A stretch of 64,000 nucleotides of DNA from Gongronella butleri (GCA_025201375.1 JAIWZP010000051.1:62001-126000), one strand, 5' to 3'; shown: positions 36,380 to 47,829, numbered from the stretch's first letter. A program made the numbers and translations. The notes: generated from the sequence alone by a model not told the origin.

Positions 36380-38600
36380 ACCTCTCTCAAAAATCGCCGC
36401 ATCGAAGTCAACGCAAAATTTGCAACAAAAAAGCTTAAACTCCCAAAGCGCTACGACCACTTTTAAAAAATTCAGGGGTCACTCAGGGGTCACACATTTC
36501 AATCTCAAAAAATGCCAAATTTGGGATTTTTCGAACTCCGAATGATCAATGCATCCCAAACAGGTAACTTCGACAATTCGCTATTGGCAGACAAAATGAC
36601 AGGTCGCCCCAACGTAAGAAAAAAGCCCAAAGAGTGACGCATGAACGGCGATCGACAAGAGAAAAGTGCCTACTTTGGGCAAGATTTTTTTGCAAAAATT
36701 GAAGGTTTGGCACCTCCAAATTAAGGTGCGTGGATTGCATGGAATTTTTATTTTTTTTTATTTTTTATTGCTTTTTTATTTTGCACATTTCGTGCGCTGA
36801 TGAGTGGGCTGCAGGCTGGTGAAATAACCGATGCAAAATGTTAAAACGCAAGCTAACGCGCCGCAAGTCATCCCATTAGATGCTTTCCCCCTGTTTGTTA
36901 GTAAAACTACAATAAAAATTGGGGATCGACTAGACCGTCGTCGAGCAAATCACGATCAAAATTTTTGATGAAAAAGTGAATTTTCTCTGCGAGTTTTAGC
37001 CATCCATCGGTGAAACTGGTCTTGTTCGATAGAGATTCAACGGGCGCTTTCGACAAGTCAAAAGTATAGTGTTGTCTAATCAGTTGCCGAGAACATCGAG
37101 GTTGAAAATTTTTGTACCGGTATCATAATGTTTGAACGGCTTTCACCAGCGTATCATACAAAGGTCGCGCATCGGGCAAACAAACATTCAAGAAATGACA
37201 TCTGCACCCGTCTTCTCATTCGAATACAGTACAGTGCCCGGACAAAAAAAAGTTTCGCTGTGCATAATTCTCTGCAGTGCAAGGTATCAATTAATCGCGT
37301 TAATCTCTGCTGTATTGATCAATAATGGCTCCAGTGATATGAAATTTTGCAGGAACAATGATTTAAAAGTAAAAAAGCAATTCTAAAATTATGAAATGGC
37401 TATGCCAAGCGGGTATTGAAATAGATCAAAAAAGGGATACCTGACGCGTCACGCGACGCGACGCGTACCTACGCGTATACAATGGCCTGTGGAGATGAAT
37501 TGACGTTATGAACACCATCTCCAATTTTTTTGCAACGAGTGCAATGATGCCTAATTGTATTTTAAGAATCAATTCCATGTTACATGCATTGCATCGGTGC
37601 TGTGATCGAATAATGTAAAATTCATCATGTGACACGCGTCACGCGTCAGACGCGTCAAAAGTCGCGATTTCCTTCGTAACATGGTCGTAGTGCTCCTACT
37701 GGTCAACCAATCGATAACAGTCTATTCTAGTCCTTCAAATTAAATAAGTACAATGGTTTTAAGCCAACTAGGGATTAAAATTAGATAACAGAGATGGCAA
37801 TTGTTATTCCAGATGCAACTGACGCGTGAAGCGTGTCACATGATGATTTTACATTATTCGATCACAGCACCGATGCAATGCATGTAACATGGAATTGATT
37901 CTTAAAATACAATTAGGCATCATTGCACTCGTTGCAAAAAAATTGGAGATGGTGTTCATAACGTCAATTCATCTCCACAGGCCATTGTATACGCGTAGGT
38001 ACGCGTCGCGTCGCGTGACGCGTCAGGTATCCCTTTTTTGATCTATTTCAATACCCGCTTGGCATAGCCATTTCATAATTTTAGAATTGCTTTTTTACTT
38101 TTAAATCATTGTTCCTGCAAAATTTCATATCACTGGAGCCATTATTGATCAATACAGCAGAGATTAACGCGATTAATTGATACCTTGCACTGCAGAGAAT
38201 TATGCACAGCGAAACTTTTTTTTGTCCGGGCACTGTACAGTAATTCAAGTTTCACTGCGACCAAAGAATAATTTGAGATGGCAGCACCATAATTGTGAAA
38301 ATGTCGAGATTTTGGATTCATCTGCTCAACGACTCGACTTACCCGTGGCTTTCAATGCCACGTAGAAAAAATACGACAAAATGATCTAATGCAATGATTT
38401 CTGGAGGCGGCCAACCACGGTTTATGAATTTTAAGACTGGGTTTGATGAAAATCTGCATTTTTTGGGATTTTTTGGTTTTCACTACTACACCATCTGATT
38501 GACCTCTATGATAGATTTCAAGGATATTTTGAAACAAGACGCGTTGAAATTGTCTAGTGGCAAAGTTTCGGAGGCGGTCTTTGTAAGATTTATGGCGGTC
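36380..38600. repeat. Degenerate dispersed repeat, copy 2, interrupted by a foldback element
   Basis: 36380-36690 matches the window start, and 36860-37200 matches 48150-48470 (gactagaccg, ttttagccatccatcg-tgaaactg, gagattca, gttgccgagaacat-gaggttga). After the foldback insertion the match to 48487-48610 resumes (aattgtga-aatgtc-a, tt-gattcatctgc, tttcaagg). The copy is therefore one element split by a later insertion. Confidence 0.7.
37225..38242. mobile_element. Foldback / MITE-like element with long terminal inverted repeats and TA duplication
   Basis: The arms 37227-37649 and 37819-38240 are reverse complements over more than 420 bases with only a few differences; the central 150 bases I compared were identical. 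The 169-bp spacer is unrelated. The ends read cagtacagtgcccggacaaa and (reverse complement of the right end) ctgtacagtgcccggacaaa. Both are flanked by TA, the target duplicated by Tc1/mariner transposases. No transposase is encoded, so it would depend on a helper element. Each arm contains an acgcgt-rich stretch (around 37442-37475 and its mirror at about 37990-38025). A transcript through it would fold into a hairpin of over 400 bp. Confidence 0.8.
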
Positions 38601-39089
38601 AGTATAGGATCTTGTGAAAAATTATGAAATCTGTGCATATCTCGACAACAGGCTGATTAACCTCTAGTTTTTAATCATTTTATGAAAAGTGAAGCAGTGA
38701 AATATGCAGGTGTAAATTTTGGCGGTGATGCAAGAATGATTTTACCGCGAAATATTTTTTGAAAAGATGGTCTCCAATCGCTGCAGCCAAGTTTTGAGCA
38801 ATGTCAAGTTTCTTGACGATCCACCTGATCGACCTTTGATTTTTTACTTGTTTCTGAAAAGAAAGGGGCCAAATCATCCACGTGACAAAGTTTTGTGGTG
38901 CTGCGACGAGTCTTTGACGGTGAAATAATTTTTTTAAGATTTGGAAAAAAAAGTTGGTCAGGTCAAAATGCAACCTGGAGGGTCCCCCACTTGAGAGGCT
39001 CAAGGCAAGCCCACACAGAAGGGTAAAATCCGTTTGGCAACCTACACATTGGCGATCTGGGAGTCATGTCAGTAGATGAATTGACCCCT
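38601..39089. other. Repeat-derived gene-free DNA
   Basis: AT-rich, no gene; probably the continuation of the flanking degenerate repeats. Confidence 0.4.
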
Positions 39090-40300
39090 TCTTTCTAAGC
39101 AAATCTGCAATAAAAACCGGGGTCAATCAGACCGTTCTCGAGCAAATGACGATTAAAGTCAAATATTAGAAACTTGGATTTTTCTGTCAGTTTTAGGTAC
39201 ACGCTCGTAAAATTGGGCTCATTCGATAGATGGTTGCATGCCACGTTTATTGTCCCAGCAGCACGCCTCAATTATACTCTGTGCATTGCCGAGAAAATTG
39301 AGGTTGAAAAGTTAGATCGCGCGTTGCAAGTCTACAAAGGTCACCCATCGACTTTGCCGGGCGGGGACAAAATGGCAACCAGAGGCGTGTCTTTCCGCGG
39401 ATGTGCGCTTCAGCCCGAACGAGGCACAATTCATCGTGCCACGACCGAAAACGTGAATTTAGCGACAAATACCGATTTTCTCGTCAACCGCTCTGTCGAC
39501 TCTCGGTTTTTACGATTGTTTTGAAAAGAGAATGGCCAAATTATCAAAAAGACGAAGTTTCAAGGGACTGCAGTCTCTCGATTGCGTGTCATATCGATTT
39601 GGAAAAATCGTCTTTTTTCACGAATTTCCCAAGGGGTACAGTCGACAATTTTTACCAATTTTCGATCCGTAAAATTTAGGTTGCTGGATCTCCACGCCAT
39701 TCACACTCTAGATGCACACACCCTGTTTATTAACAGAAATTCCGTAAAAACCCTGGGTTGATCATCTGGGTTAGGCAAAAAATATAATTACTTGGGTTAG
39801 ACACGTCCATTTGGCTACAAGGCTCTTCAAACGAAAACAGGCTGCAGCGCCTCGAAACAGGATCCATCCGAAAGATCACGTTCTTTAGATGTCAGTGATC
39901 TGTGAAAAATAAAAGAATATTGGTAGGATGAACTCAGATAAAAATGGCTCTGATTTGTGTCCACTTTGTACAGACGATGGCTTCTTCCAGGCATGGTTAC
40001 CACTTGCTGCACTGATCAAACTCATGCACCTGATGCTCCTCAAGCTAGTAGATGCGTCCGTGCGGCTCTGTCGAGCGTATTCGCGATGGCATTCACCCGA
40101 AACGAAAAATGGAAAATCGCACATTGCTCGCGAACGAGCAGATGCACCTGTTCATTTTTGGCATTTTTGGGGGGTCTTCCTATGCGTATTCCTTTGTGGG
40201 CTAGTTTGGCGTCACTCGGGATATCTATTTTTTATTTTATTTTTTTTGGGGATGCTCCGCGTGTAGGCGCGATCCAGGTACATCCCGTCCAAAAGTGATC
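39090..40300. repeat. Degenerate dispersed repeat, copy 3
   Basis: 39100-39330 matches 36900-37100 and 560-840 (caataaaaacc-gggtc-a-cagaccgt-ctcgagcaaat; cagttttag; ttcgatag; gccgagaa-attgaggttgaaaa). 39640-40230 matches 27785-28340. Direct alignment with two differently placed copies shows a unit longer than 1.1 kb. Coding content is not evident. Confidence 0.6.
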
Positions 40301-40587
40301 GTACATGGTGCATTGACCATTTGACTCTGTGTTTCATTGAGCTAATGCCATAAAATCGAGGGAACCATCAGGCCAATCTCGAGAAAATGACCATTTGGGT
40401 GATTTAAAAATTGACGCGTTTCTACCAACTTTATGCGACATAGGTCACGGGTGAAACCATGCTCAGGGGTATGATCTGCGGAGCAGCGCCCTTTTTTGGC
40501 ACACTTTTTTTTCAGCTCCTTTTTCCACGCCCACGCTTTTTATCTCTTCTTCTTCTTTTTTTTTTTTTTTATTTCGCTTCCTTCGAC
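40301..40587. other. Upstream region of the MEAK7-like gene
   Basis: Non-coding, ending in a T/C-rich leader (about 40500-40575) before the ATG at 40588. Confidence 0.4.
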
Positions 40588-42572
40588 ATGGGCAATCAGT
40601 CTAGCAAGTCGGCGTCTCGGCGGAACGATGAGGCGCATGTGCAACAGGTGCTTGATCAGTGGCCACAAGCGGAGCAGGTATTGCTGCAGCTGCCGTTTGC
40701 CAATGGCGACCCGACATTGACGACCACGACCTTGCAAGACCATTGCAGCGAGCGGCTTTCCGCTGACTTTGATGGTGTGCTGGCGCGCGCGTTCAGTGCT
40801 TACGTTGGTGCCCTGGGTGAGAGGGGCGCGGGACGCGTGTCGCTAGGTGAGTATGTGAACGCGGTGCATGTTTTATGTCATGGCACGGCGACGGAACGGT
40901 CGGCAGACGCGTTTGCTCGGCTTTTCATGATATCGACAGCGCAGCCCAGCGGTCCATCGCTTGCAGCGTTTGTGGACGCGGTGGTGCGCATGGGGATCCG
41001 GCTGTGGCTGCGTGGGTCCATCATTAGCGACGACCGGCCCAATGCCAAGGCGGCCGAGGCAACGATCGCGTGGATGAATGCAAGCGACGACGCGTGCGCG
41101 CGCCTGGCGCGCACGCTTTTGGCCAGTCCAAGCCATTCAAACGCCACGGATGATGCGGATTTGGCGTTTTTGCATCTCGATGACGACAATACGGCGACCA
41201 GCAAGGATCAATCAGGCGCAAACGAGCCTTGGACGACATGGACGTGTGCTAAGCCGTATCCTTCTACCAACGAAAGCCAGCAGGCGCTTGTTGCGTGGCT
41301 GGATGGTACCCCTGGGTTGCTCACACTATTGCGCGTGGCGGCACGTGGCTATTTTTTGGGAAATGATGTGCCAAAAGACACGGAAGACGCGTTGCATCGT
41401 CTGCGCGTGGCCCATTTAGTGGCGCCAAGGCTTCAACGTTTAGAACACGCGGCTGCGCCACCACCCCCTTCCTTGATGAGTGCGCCTGCGCTGTTTTTCC
41501 TGACATTGTCCATGCCTGCGCTGTCATTGTCGTGGTCGACCACGGAGCAGGCGCAGCGGCGCATGGCGCGACCGCTCTGTTACGAGCGCGTGTTTAGCTC
41601 GCGTGCCGACGGCAAGAGTTGGCAAGTCTTTTGCCATCAATTGATACGACATCCGGGCGCCACGCTCACCATTGTGAAAACCAAGCAAGGCGCCGTGTTT
41701 GGCGGCTATGCTGACATCCCCTGGCAACTGGACACCGACTGGTACGGCACCCAGGCCAACTTTTTATTCAAACTCGCCGGTGGCGCAGCGGATGCCGCCC
41801 AAAACGACCATTTTGGCTCCTGGCTCGCCACAAGCATCAATGATCACTACCAATACCTGTGTTCCGGCAAAAAGAGCTTGCCCAATGGCTTTGGTAACCC
41901 TCCTCGTTCACCCCCCCAAAAAAAACGACGCGTCTGATGGTCCAATCTCTTTCCCTTTTTTTCATTTTTTTTGATAGGCATGGGCGGCCAATTCGACTAT
42001 GCAGGCCTATGGATCAATGATGATTTTGCGCACGGGCACTCGCGCGGCGGCCCATTGTGCTCGACGTACCAGAGTCCAAGGCTGTGTCAGGAGGATCCGT
42101 TTGACATTGATGAGGTGGAAGGTAAAACAAAAAAAATAAAAAAGAATAAAAAAATCAGGCAATCGTTTTATTTTTGGGCCCTTATTTTTATCTCATTGTT
42201 TTCATTTCCTTTTTCTCTGGCAAAAGTGTGGCTCGTGTGCCCTGCTGTGCAAGACGAAGAGGGCATGGAACCAGGGTCCAGTGTGTTGGATCGGGCCGAG
42301 GACATGGAGTTCCTGGAGATGAGCGGCAAAAAGCTGTACTCCAAGGATCTCGGCAAGCCAAAGACCGAAGAGGAGGACGAAAGTGAGCATGGTCGATGAG
42401 CATGGATAGCTCACTTGTGCACAAACGGAATCATTGGATGGCAATTATTCGCGTTGCAAAACGAAAAAGAAAAAAATAAAAAACGTATGATCAGTGCTTG
42501 AGCCTATTTTTAGACAACGATGAACATGGAGCGGAGGAAGAGCGCAGCTCCAAATCCAAGCAATGGCCATAA
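40588..42572 (+). CDS. MEAK7: TLDc-domain protein, MEAK7-like
   Basis: Exons 40588-41893, 41978-42121, 42227-42382 and 42514-42572 give 554 residues. The start MGNQSSKSAS has Gly2 and Ser6, an N-myristoylation signal as in animal MEAK7. A helical, EF-hand-like N-terminal half is followed by a TLDc domain (about 330-485): LCYERVFSSRADGKSW, GAVFGGYADIPW, NDHYQYLCSGKKSLPNGFG, MGGQFDYAGLWINDDFAHG, HSRGGPLCSTYQSPRL, VEVWLVCP. After it comes the SVLDRAEDMEFLEMSGK block that also closes MEAK7. The animal protein sits on lysosomes and acts in an alternative mTOR pathway; for a fungus only vacuolar-membrane association is a reasonable inference. A Lys/Glu-rich tail ends the protein. Confidence 0.85.
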
Positions 42573-42671
42573 AAAGAGCGGAACACATAGGTTTTCTCTA
42601 CTTTCTTTTCCCTGTTCCACTTTTTTGCCTTGCCCTTTTTTTTTTTTTTTTTAATTACACTTTTTACAAAG

Positions 42672-43918
42672 ATGTCCAAAGCCGGCAACCTCTACGTGTA
42701 TGGTGACTCTTACGCAGGTATGAAAAAAGAAAAAAAGAACGCCGAGAGAGCGCGAAAAAGGCAAACACGAATAAAAAACGCCTCGAGGTTTGTCTCAACG
42801 CCCGGTCTTTTTTTTTTATACACGTAGACGTGTCAAAAGGGCGCCAAAAGACAAACGGCCCAGTGTGGAGCCAGCGCGTGGCCCAGCGATGGAATTTAGA
42901 CCTGGAAAGCTTCGCAACGTATGGTGCGCGTGCGTGCCGGTCCACCGACCCGAGTGCGCCGTCGCTGGCCGGGCAAGTGGAGTCGTTTTTGCGCAGCGCG
43001 CCGTCATCGAGCAAAAATGACGACAATCAAGAGGAACAGCGCAACGTCCACGCGTTTTTTATCGGTGTGACGGATGTCACCAATTCCACAAGTAAGACAT
43101 CTTTTCGTTCAAAGTGCCTCAACCTCATCTGACACGCTCCTTTTTCAAAGAATTCGAGTCCTTGACGCTCATTGGTTGTGTCAAGCAGCAGGTGGTAAGC
43201 ACGATGCGTCGTTTTTTTCTTTTTTTTTGGTTTCTCCTGGGACCAGCTGGGTGGACACTGATCCGGCTTCATTTTCTTTTCATAGTCGACGATCCACCAG
43301 CGTGATCCGACAGCGCGCATCCTTTTGTTTGGGCTTCCACCGCTGGACAGTGCGCCTTTTTACGGGAAAAACAATGCAAGCAGCGGCGACGCGGTGCAGC
43401 GGATCCGAGAGCGCGTGGATGCATTCAATGTTGCGATGGAGGACGCTGCTAGCGATCTAAAGGACGATGTTGGCGAGGGCGCGATTGCTTTTTCGGACAA
43501 CAACTTTTTATTCGCTGGGATTTTGGGCGATCCGTCTGCGTATGGGTTGCAGGATGTGGAAAACGCGTATTGGGACCAATGCCAGGGCCGATGCACCGAC
43601 GCGGTCAATGATTATTTGTGGTGGGACACGATTCATCTGACGGGCGCGGGCCACAAGGCCATGGCTGACGCTGTCGTTACCGCCAATCCCTTTGGCTACA
43701 CCGTCCAGCAGGAACCTGGGTCGGACACGTCGTCCTCGTCGTCTTCTTGGCTGCCCAGTGGTGCCACTGACGACTACCTGTATTATGCGCCGGCATTGCT
43801 CATCGTGACGGCGCTCATCATGTTCATGCTAGTGTGCAGCCGCCGCTTCCCCCTTGCCGGCCTGCTCCGACCACTGCTTGCACGCCCAAAACACAAATAC
43901 ACAGCCGTCCCTGTCTAG
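42672..43918 (+). CDS. Membrane-anchored GDSL/SGNH hydrolase
   Basis: Exons 42672-42717, 42828-43091, 43151-43194 (44 nt) and 43286-43918 give 328 residues. The nucleophile block is YVYGDSYAD (Ser about 13); other blocks are FATYGARA (Gly), FIGVTDV in place of the usual GxND (Asn replaced by Asp), and WWDTIHLTGAGH (catalytic Asp and His about 232-235). No signal peptide is seen, because the catalytic Ser lies only 13 residues from the start. A single membrane segment (about 284-306, PALLIVTALIMFMLVC) with basic flank RRF anchors the C-terminus. Tail-anchored orientation with the enzyme in the cytosol is inference. SGNH enzymes act on esters of lipids or carbohydrates; the substrate is not predictable. 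The GxND change may alter oxyanion binding. Confidence 0.82.
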
Positions 43919-44650
43919 ACATCTTTTTTTTTTTCTGCTTGAATTCATCCATCATAAATATACCTGCCCCCTATGCCTTGAAGGCAAAAAAAAAAAAAGT
44001 GCTTTTATTCCTGCGCGTGACATGTCTCCCATCACTTTTTTGCTTTTTTTTCTTTTCTACATCATTGGCACACACCCTTACCCCTGATTTTTTTTTTTTT
44101 TGGGAATCATGCACTAGTAAAAGGAGCCAGCTGATAGATGGCATCATGCAGCGGAATGGCATGAGCGGGCATGCGCGGGAAAAAATAAAAGAGAGATGCA
44201 GTAAAAAAAAAAAAAATAGAGCCGATCGGCAAGGGAGTGCAATTTCAACACGCGCAACAAAAAAAAAAAGTCTGTAACGTGTCAATTCGTGTCAATAGGC
44301 TTGGTCTGCAACTCATTGGTGCTTGTCCGCGTGGACTCGTTTGGCCATGGCAGATCTGCTTATTATTTGGTGCCACAAGGCGATGGGGATCTACACCAAA
44401 GTGTCAGGCATGGCCAACACTTGGCTCTTTTTTTTTTTTATCGCCTCCTTTTTGTACTCACCCCTTGAACCACGAACCTACACACACGCAACACGCACAC
44501 GGAATTGGCCGCCTCCTCCCTCCCCCCTATCGCCCCCTTCCTTTTTTTTTTTTTTTGCCTTTTTTTGCGATCGAGGGTGTTGGCCCCTTTTGTTCTTTCT
44601 CCTCTTTTTTTCTATTTTTCCAATCTTTGTATTTTGATCGATTCACCCAG
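43919..44650. other. Intergenic region before the low-complexity membrane protein
   Basis: Many A and T runs; no gene. The last about 200 bases are T/C-rich leader. An open frame continues upstream of the chosen ATG to 44237, but through the pyrimidine tract, giving poly-Phe-rich sequence. Confidence 0.45.
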
Positions 44651-46984
44651 ATGGCGCCTCCAGCAACTCCGGATCCGCGTGGCCATAATAAAGATGGGTG
44701 GATGGAGTGGTTTCTGCCGACGACGCGCCACGAAGCCAGTGCGTCCAATGCATCGTCATCGTCTCATCAAGGTGCAGCAGCAACAGCAACAGCAGCAACA
44801 GCAGCAGCAGCGAATGACTCGTCCTCGTCCAATCAGAGCTCATCCAATGACAGCACGGGGCCCTTGCCGGTCTCGACATTGTCGTCATCGTCATCATCAG
44901 GAGCGACATCCGGGTCGGCGCGTGTCGGCCCGCCCCTGGTGGTGCCTTTGACGCGACCAAACGAACCATTGGGGTCGTTGCCCGGTCAGCCGACGCGCAG
45001 CTGGCGCTGGTCGACATGGTCAGGCACTTTTTTGCTCGGTGCCACGGGGTCGACGCGTCGCGCTGCCGCGCCAGTGGCTGAATTGCCCCATTTACCCCAT
45101 TTACCCCAATTGCCCGGAGGAGAATCAACACGCCGCCGTTCACGTCCGCCCCACGCGCCCAATACCGACCGCCCACCGTATTACAGGCAGTCGTATCCAC
45201 CATGCACGAGCCGACGCACGGCCAATGCGTCCAATGCCACGACAGCAGCAACAACAACGCGTCGAGTCGTGCCAACAGCCGATCCGCGGCATGCATCGGC
45301 CAAAAGACGCTCGCATCGCATGACGCGGCACCAGAATCTGGCTGGCATTTGGACATCCATTGTGGCGCGATCATCAGCGTCCTCTTCTCGCGCGTCATCG
45401 TCTCCAGGCACTGTCAACAGCCGATCGGCCGTTGAAATGAACACCACCACGAGCTCCGACGGCCAAAGTAGTGTTGGGAATGGTGGGAGTAGGCGACAAA
45501 CAGGGCGACGACCACTTTCGCATCCGCATACTTCGCCTCAATCACATCGTCATAGCTACAGTAGCAACAGCAGTAGCAACAGAACGCATGGCGCAGGTTC
45601 GACACGTGCGCCTATCCCATCCACCCAAAGACGTTCAATTTTTTCATCGACAGGGGGGTCGCATCGCGGTCAATGGCAGCAAACTGCGCGATCCTCCATG
45701 GTGTTACAATTGAATGATGATGATATCGCCTCCATGTACATTCCCGAAATTCTGCATGACAGTGCTGATGACGAATGGCCGCCAATGACCGCGTCGCGAC
45801 GCGGTTCTTACCCTTATGCCCAGCAACCACCGCTTCTGTTTCCACCACAAAATGCGACAAACGCGTCCGTGACCGCGTCTGGCGCCGCAACGACACGCGC
45901 TTACGATCATCCAGACCTTGAGCGAGGTACAGAAAGTATCATCCACCATGAAGACGACGACGACAATGATAATGACAATGAATCCCAGTCAACCGGGTGG
46001 TTCTCCAATTGGATCGTGAATCATCCACGAAAAAAGAAAAAGAAAGCGCGAGCGTCCACATCCGCTGCCGCCGCCGCCTATTCGCATAGCAATGTTAGCC
46101 ACGTGACAAATCCATCGTCCAATGGCACCGCCAGCCACCGCCACAGCAGCTACAGCCACCCAAACAGCAGTGCCGGTTTCCATGGCAACGAATCAAACAG
46201 TAGTGGGAGCAAACGCCGCAGAAACAAAAAGGTGCATCCAGGCATTATTTACGACGATCACGGCCTCGACGACTATTTACGCGCCACAGACGACGACCAC
46301 CATCATGACAATAACAAGCACGACGCACCAGGGGGCACCAGCAATAGCCGCACAAGGCACAAAATGCTGCCCCTCATGCAATACCCAACACTCTCCGATT
46401 TGTCGTCCTTGACATCATCCAATGCGAGCGACAATCGCCTCCATTTACAAGGCACGTCGCCAGCCGCCACCCAATCACACGCGTCCCCGCTCGTGTCACG
46501 CCGTCAACACCATATGAGATTACTTGCATTGGCGAAAAAAGAGCCATTGGAGAGTACCGAGAAGCAATCTCAAGCAATTAGCCCACCAACCACTGTGAGA
46601 AGGAGGCGCAAGCGCGGCCATCGATTTTCCGTGGTGTGGAAATCGCAATCCGGCAAGACAGGCAAGCGCGTCGTCCATGTGGACGAAAAAGGCCATGTCA
46701 TCCACCATCGCCCGCTTGCCGTGTGGGACGATTGCGACCATGACACATCCGGCCGCATCCTTGCCACTCTTTTCATGCTCGGGTTCCTGTTTTGCCCCTG
46801 CTGGTGGGCAGGCGCCTTCCTCTTTCTCACACGACGCGACTATTTTGCCCTCGACGTGCAAATCTTGTACCTTTGGACACCACGCACCTTTGGCCACCTC
46901 AATGTCTGTCTGTCCGTCGCTAGCCTCGTCCTGATTGCCCTTCTTACAGGTCTCGCCGTCTGGTATCACGCCGTCATGGCCTGA
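44651..46984 (+). CDS. Large low-complexity protein with two C-terminal membrane segments, unidentified
   Basis: A single open frame of 777 residues with no intron, unusual in this intron-rich window. Residues 1-640 are very rich in Ser, Thr, Asn, His and Arg, with an (AGC/ACA)n-type tract near 44777-44815 and acidic or basic patches (EDDDDNDNDNES, HPRKKKKKARAST). The conserved-looking part is the C-terminus: RRRRKRGHRFSVVWKSQSG, VVHVDEKGHVIHHRP, then hydrophobic segments at about 702-726 (LFMLGFLFCPCWWAGAFLF) and 751-774 (CLSVASLVLIALLTGLAVW). The layout suggests a long cytosolic disordered region on a two-pass membrane hairpin with an FCPCWW motif. I do not recognise the family. Real coding is supported by the long frame, the sharp change to a hydrophobic end, and the stop directly after it. 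Confidence 0.72.
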   Translation: MAPPATPDPRGHNKDGWMEWFLPTTRHEASASNASSSSHQGAAATATAATAAAANDSSSSNQSSSNDSTGPLPVSTLSSSSSSGATSGSARVGPPLVVPLTRPNEPLGSLPGQPTRSWRWSTWSGTFLLGATGSTRRAAAPVAELPHLPHLPQLPGGESTRRRSRPPHAPNTDRPPYYRQSYPPCTSRRTANASNATTAATTTRRVVPTADPRHASAKRRSHRMTRHQNLAGIWTSIVARSSASSSRASSSPGTVNSRSAVEMNTTTSSDGQSSVGNGGSRRQTGRRPLSHPHTSPQSHRHSYSSNSSSNRTHGAGSTRAPIPSTQRRSIFSSTGGSHRGQWQQTARSSMVLQLNDDDIASMYIPEILHDSADDEWPPMTASRRGSYPYAQQPPLLFPPQNATNASVTASGAATTRAYDHPDLERGTESIIHHEDDDDNDNDNESQSTGWFSNWIVNHPRKKKKKARASTSAAAAAYSHSNVSHVTNPSSNGTASHRHSSYSHPNSSAGFHGNESNSSGSKRRRNKKVHPGIIYDDHGLDDYLRATDDDHHHDNNKHDAPGGTSNSRTRHKMLPLMQYPTLSDLSSLTSSNASDNRLHLQGTSPAATQSHASPLVSRRQHHMRLLALAKKEPLESTEKQSQAISPPTTVRRRRKRGHRFSVVWKSQSGKTGKRVVHVDEKGHVIHHRPLAVWDDCDHDTSGRILATLFMLGFLFCPCWWAGAFLFLTRRDYFALDVQILYLWTPRTFGHLNVCLSVASLVLIALLTGLAVWYHAVMA

Positions 46985-47187
46985 TTTTGTTGTTTTTTTA
47001 TGATTCATCGTCACTTTTTTTTGATACCCCTTCTACTTTCTTTTCTCCCACAATGATGATCCATTAAATAATTTTGCTCGCTGATTGTACAAAGACACTC
47101 AAAGCGCTCGCGCAAAATGCAGGAGCACTGCAAAGGAAGACGCGCAAAAAAAAAAGAGCACTTTTTGAAAATCGTGCTTGCTCGCTA

Positions 47188-47224
<37 letters not shown>

Positions 47225-47829
47225 CATTCGCACTATTGTCCCGCGTGATGCTCAATCTTAAGCAAGTGCTAAAGCTCAAATGGCTAATTCATGCCTCTTG
47301 GACTATGGCTTTCTTTTTATAAACATATGGTTTTATTTTTTATATACATTTTAATCGTTTTTTTGCAAAATAATGTCACCTGTGGGAACCAAAAGGTCTG
47401 GAATATTCAGGGACATACCAAGCTGCGTCAATTACATGGATGCGTCTGCTGCAGGCCTAATATTATAATTTAAAAAAGACTTTTTCATGGAAATAAAAAA
47501 GTTGAGCGAGAAACCAAATGCTTGCGTCTGAACTTACAGTGATATGAGTTGCATATGTCGGGGCTGATTGTTGATGGCGTGCGCTGTGAGTCATTTGTTG
47601 TGTCATTTACCTCATTGGCCTTGCAGACGAAGGGTTTGGACAATTGATGATGCATATTGGGCACGATTTTTGCTTCATGTAGCTGTGAGATCGTCAAAAT
47701 AATGTGTCCTCGTACGGAACAGAGTGCGTTTGGTGCAGAATTGAGGTATTTGAAGCCGTTTGAGGACATGTACGCTTGAATCATCACACCCATAGTTGTG
47801 GTACGTTTTGGTGCCATTGCCTTGATCTT
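46985..47829. other. Gene-poor stretch after the low-complexity membrane protein
   Basis: Long A run at 47191-47220. A 119-codon minus-strand frame (47844-47485) has no recognised domain. A short part of it (about 47734-47760) resembles the cullin gene DNA at about 50953-50980, so it could be debris of a cullin-like copy; the evidence is weak. Confidence 0.35.

Noticed and set aside
37426..37635. 69-codon frame inside the foldback arm as a transposase fragment
   Set aside because: No catalytic motif, too short, and mirrored in the other arm; the element looks non-autonomous.
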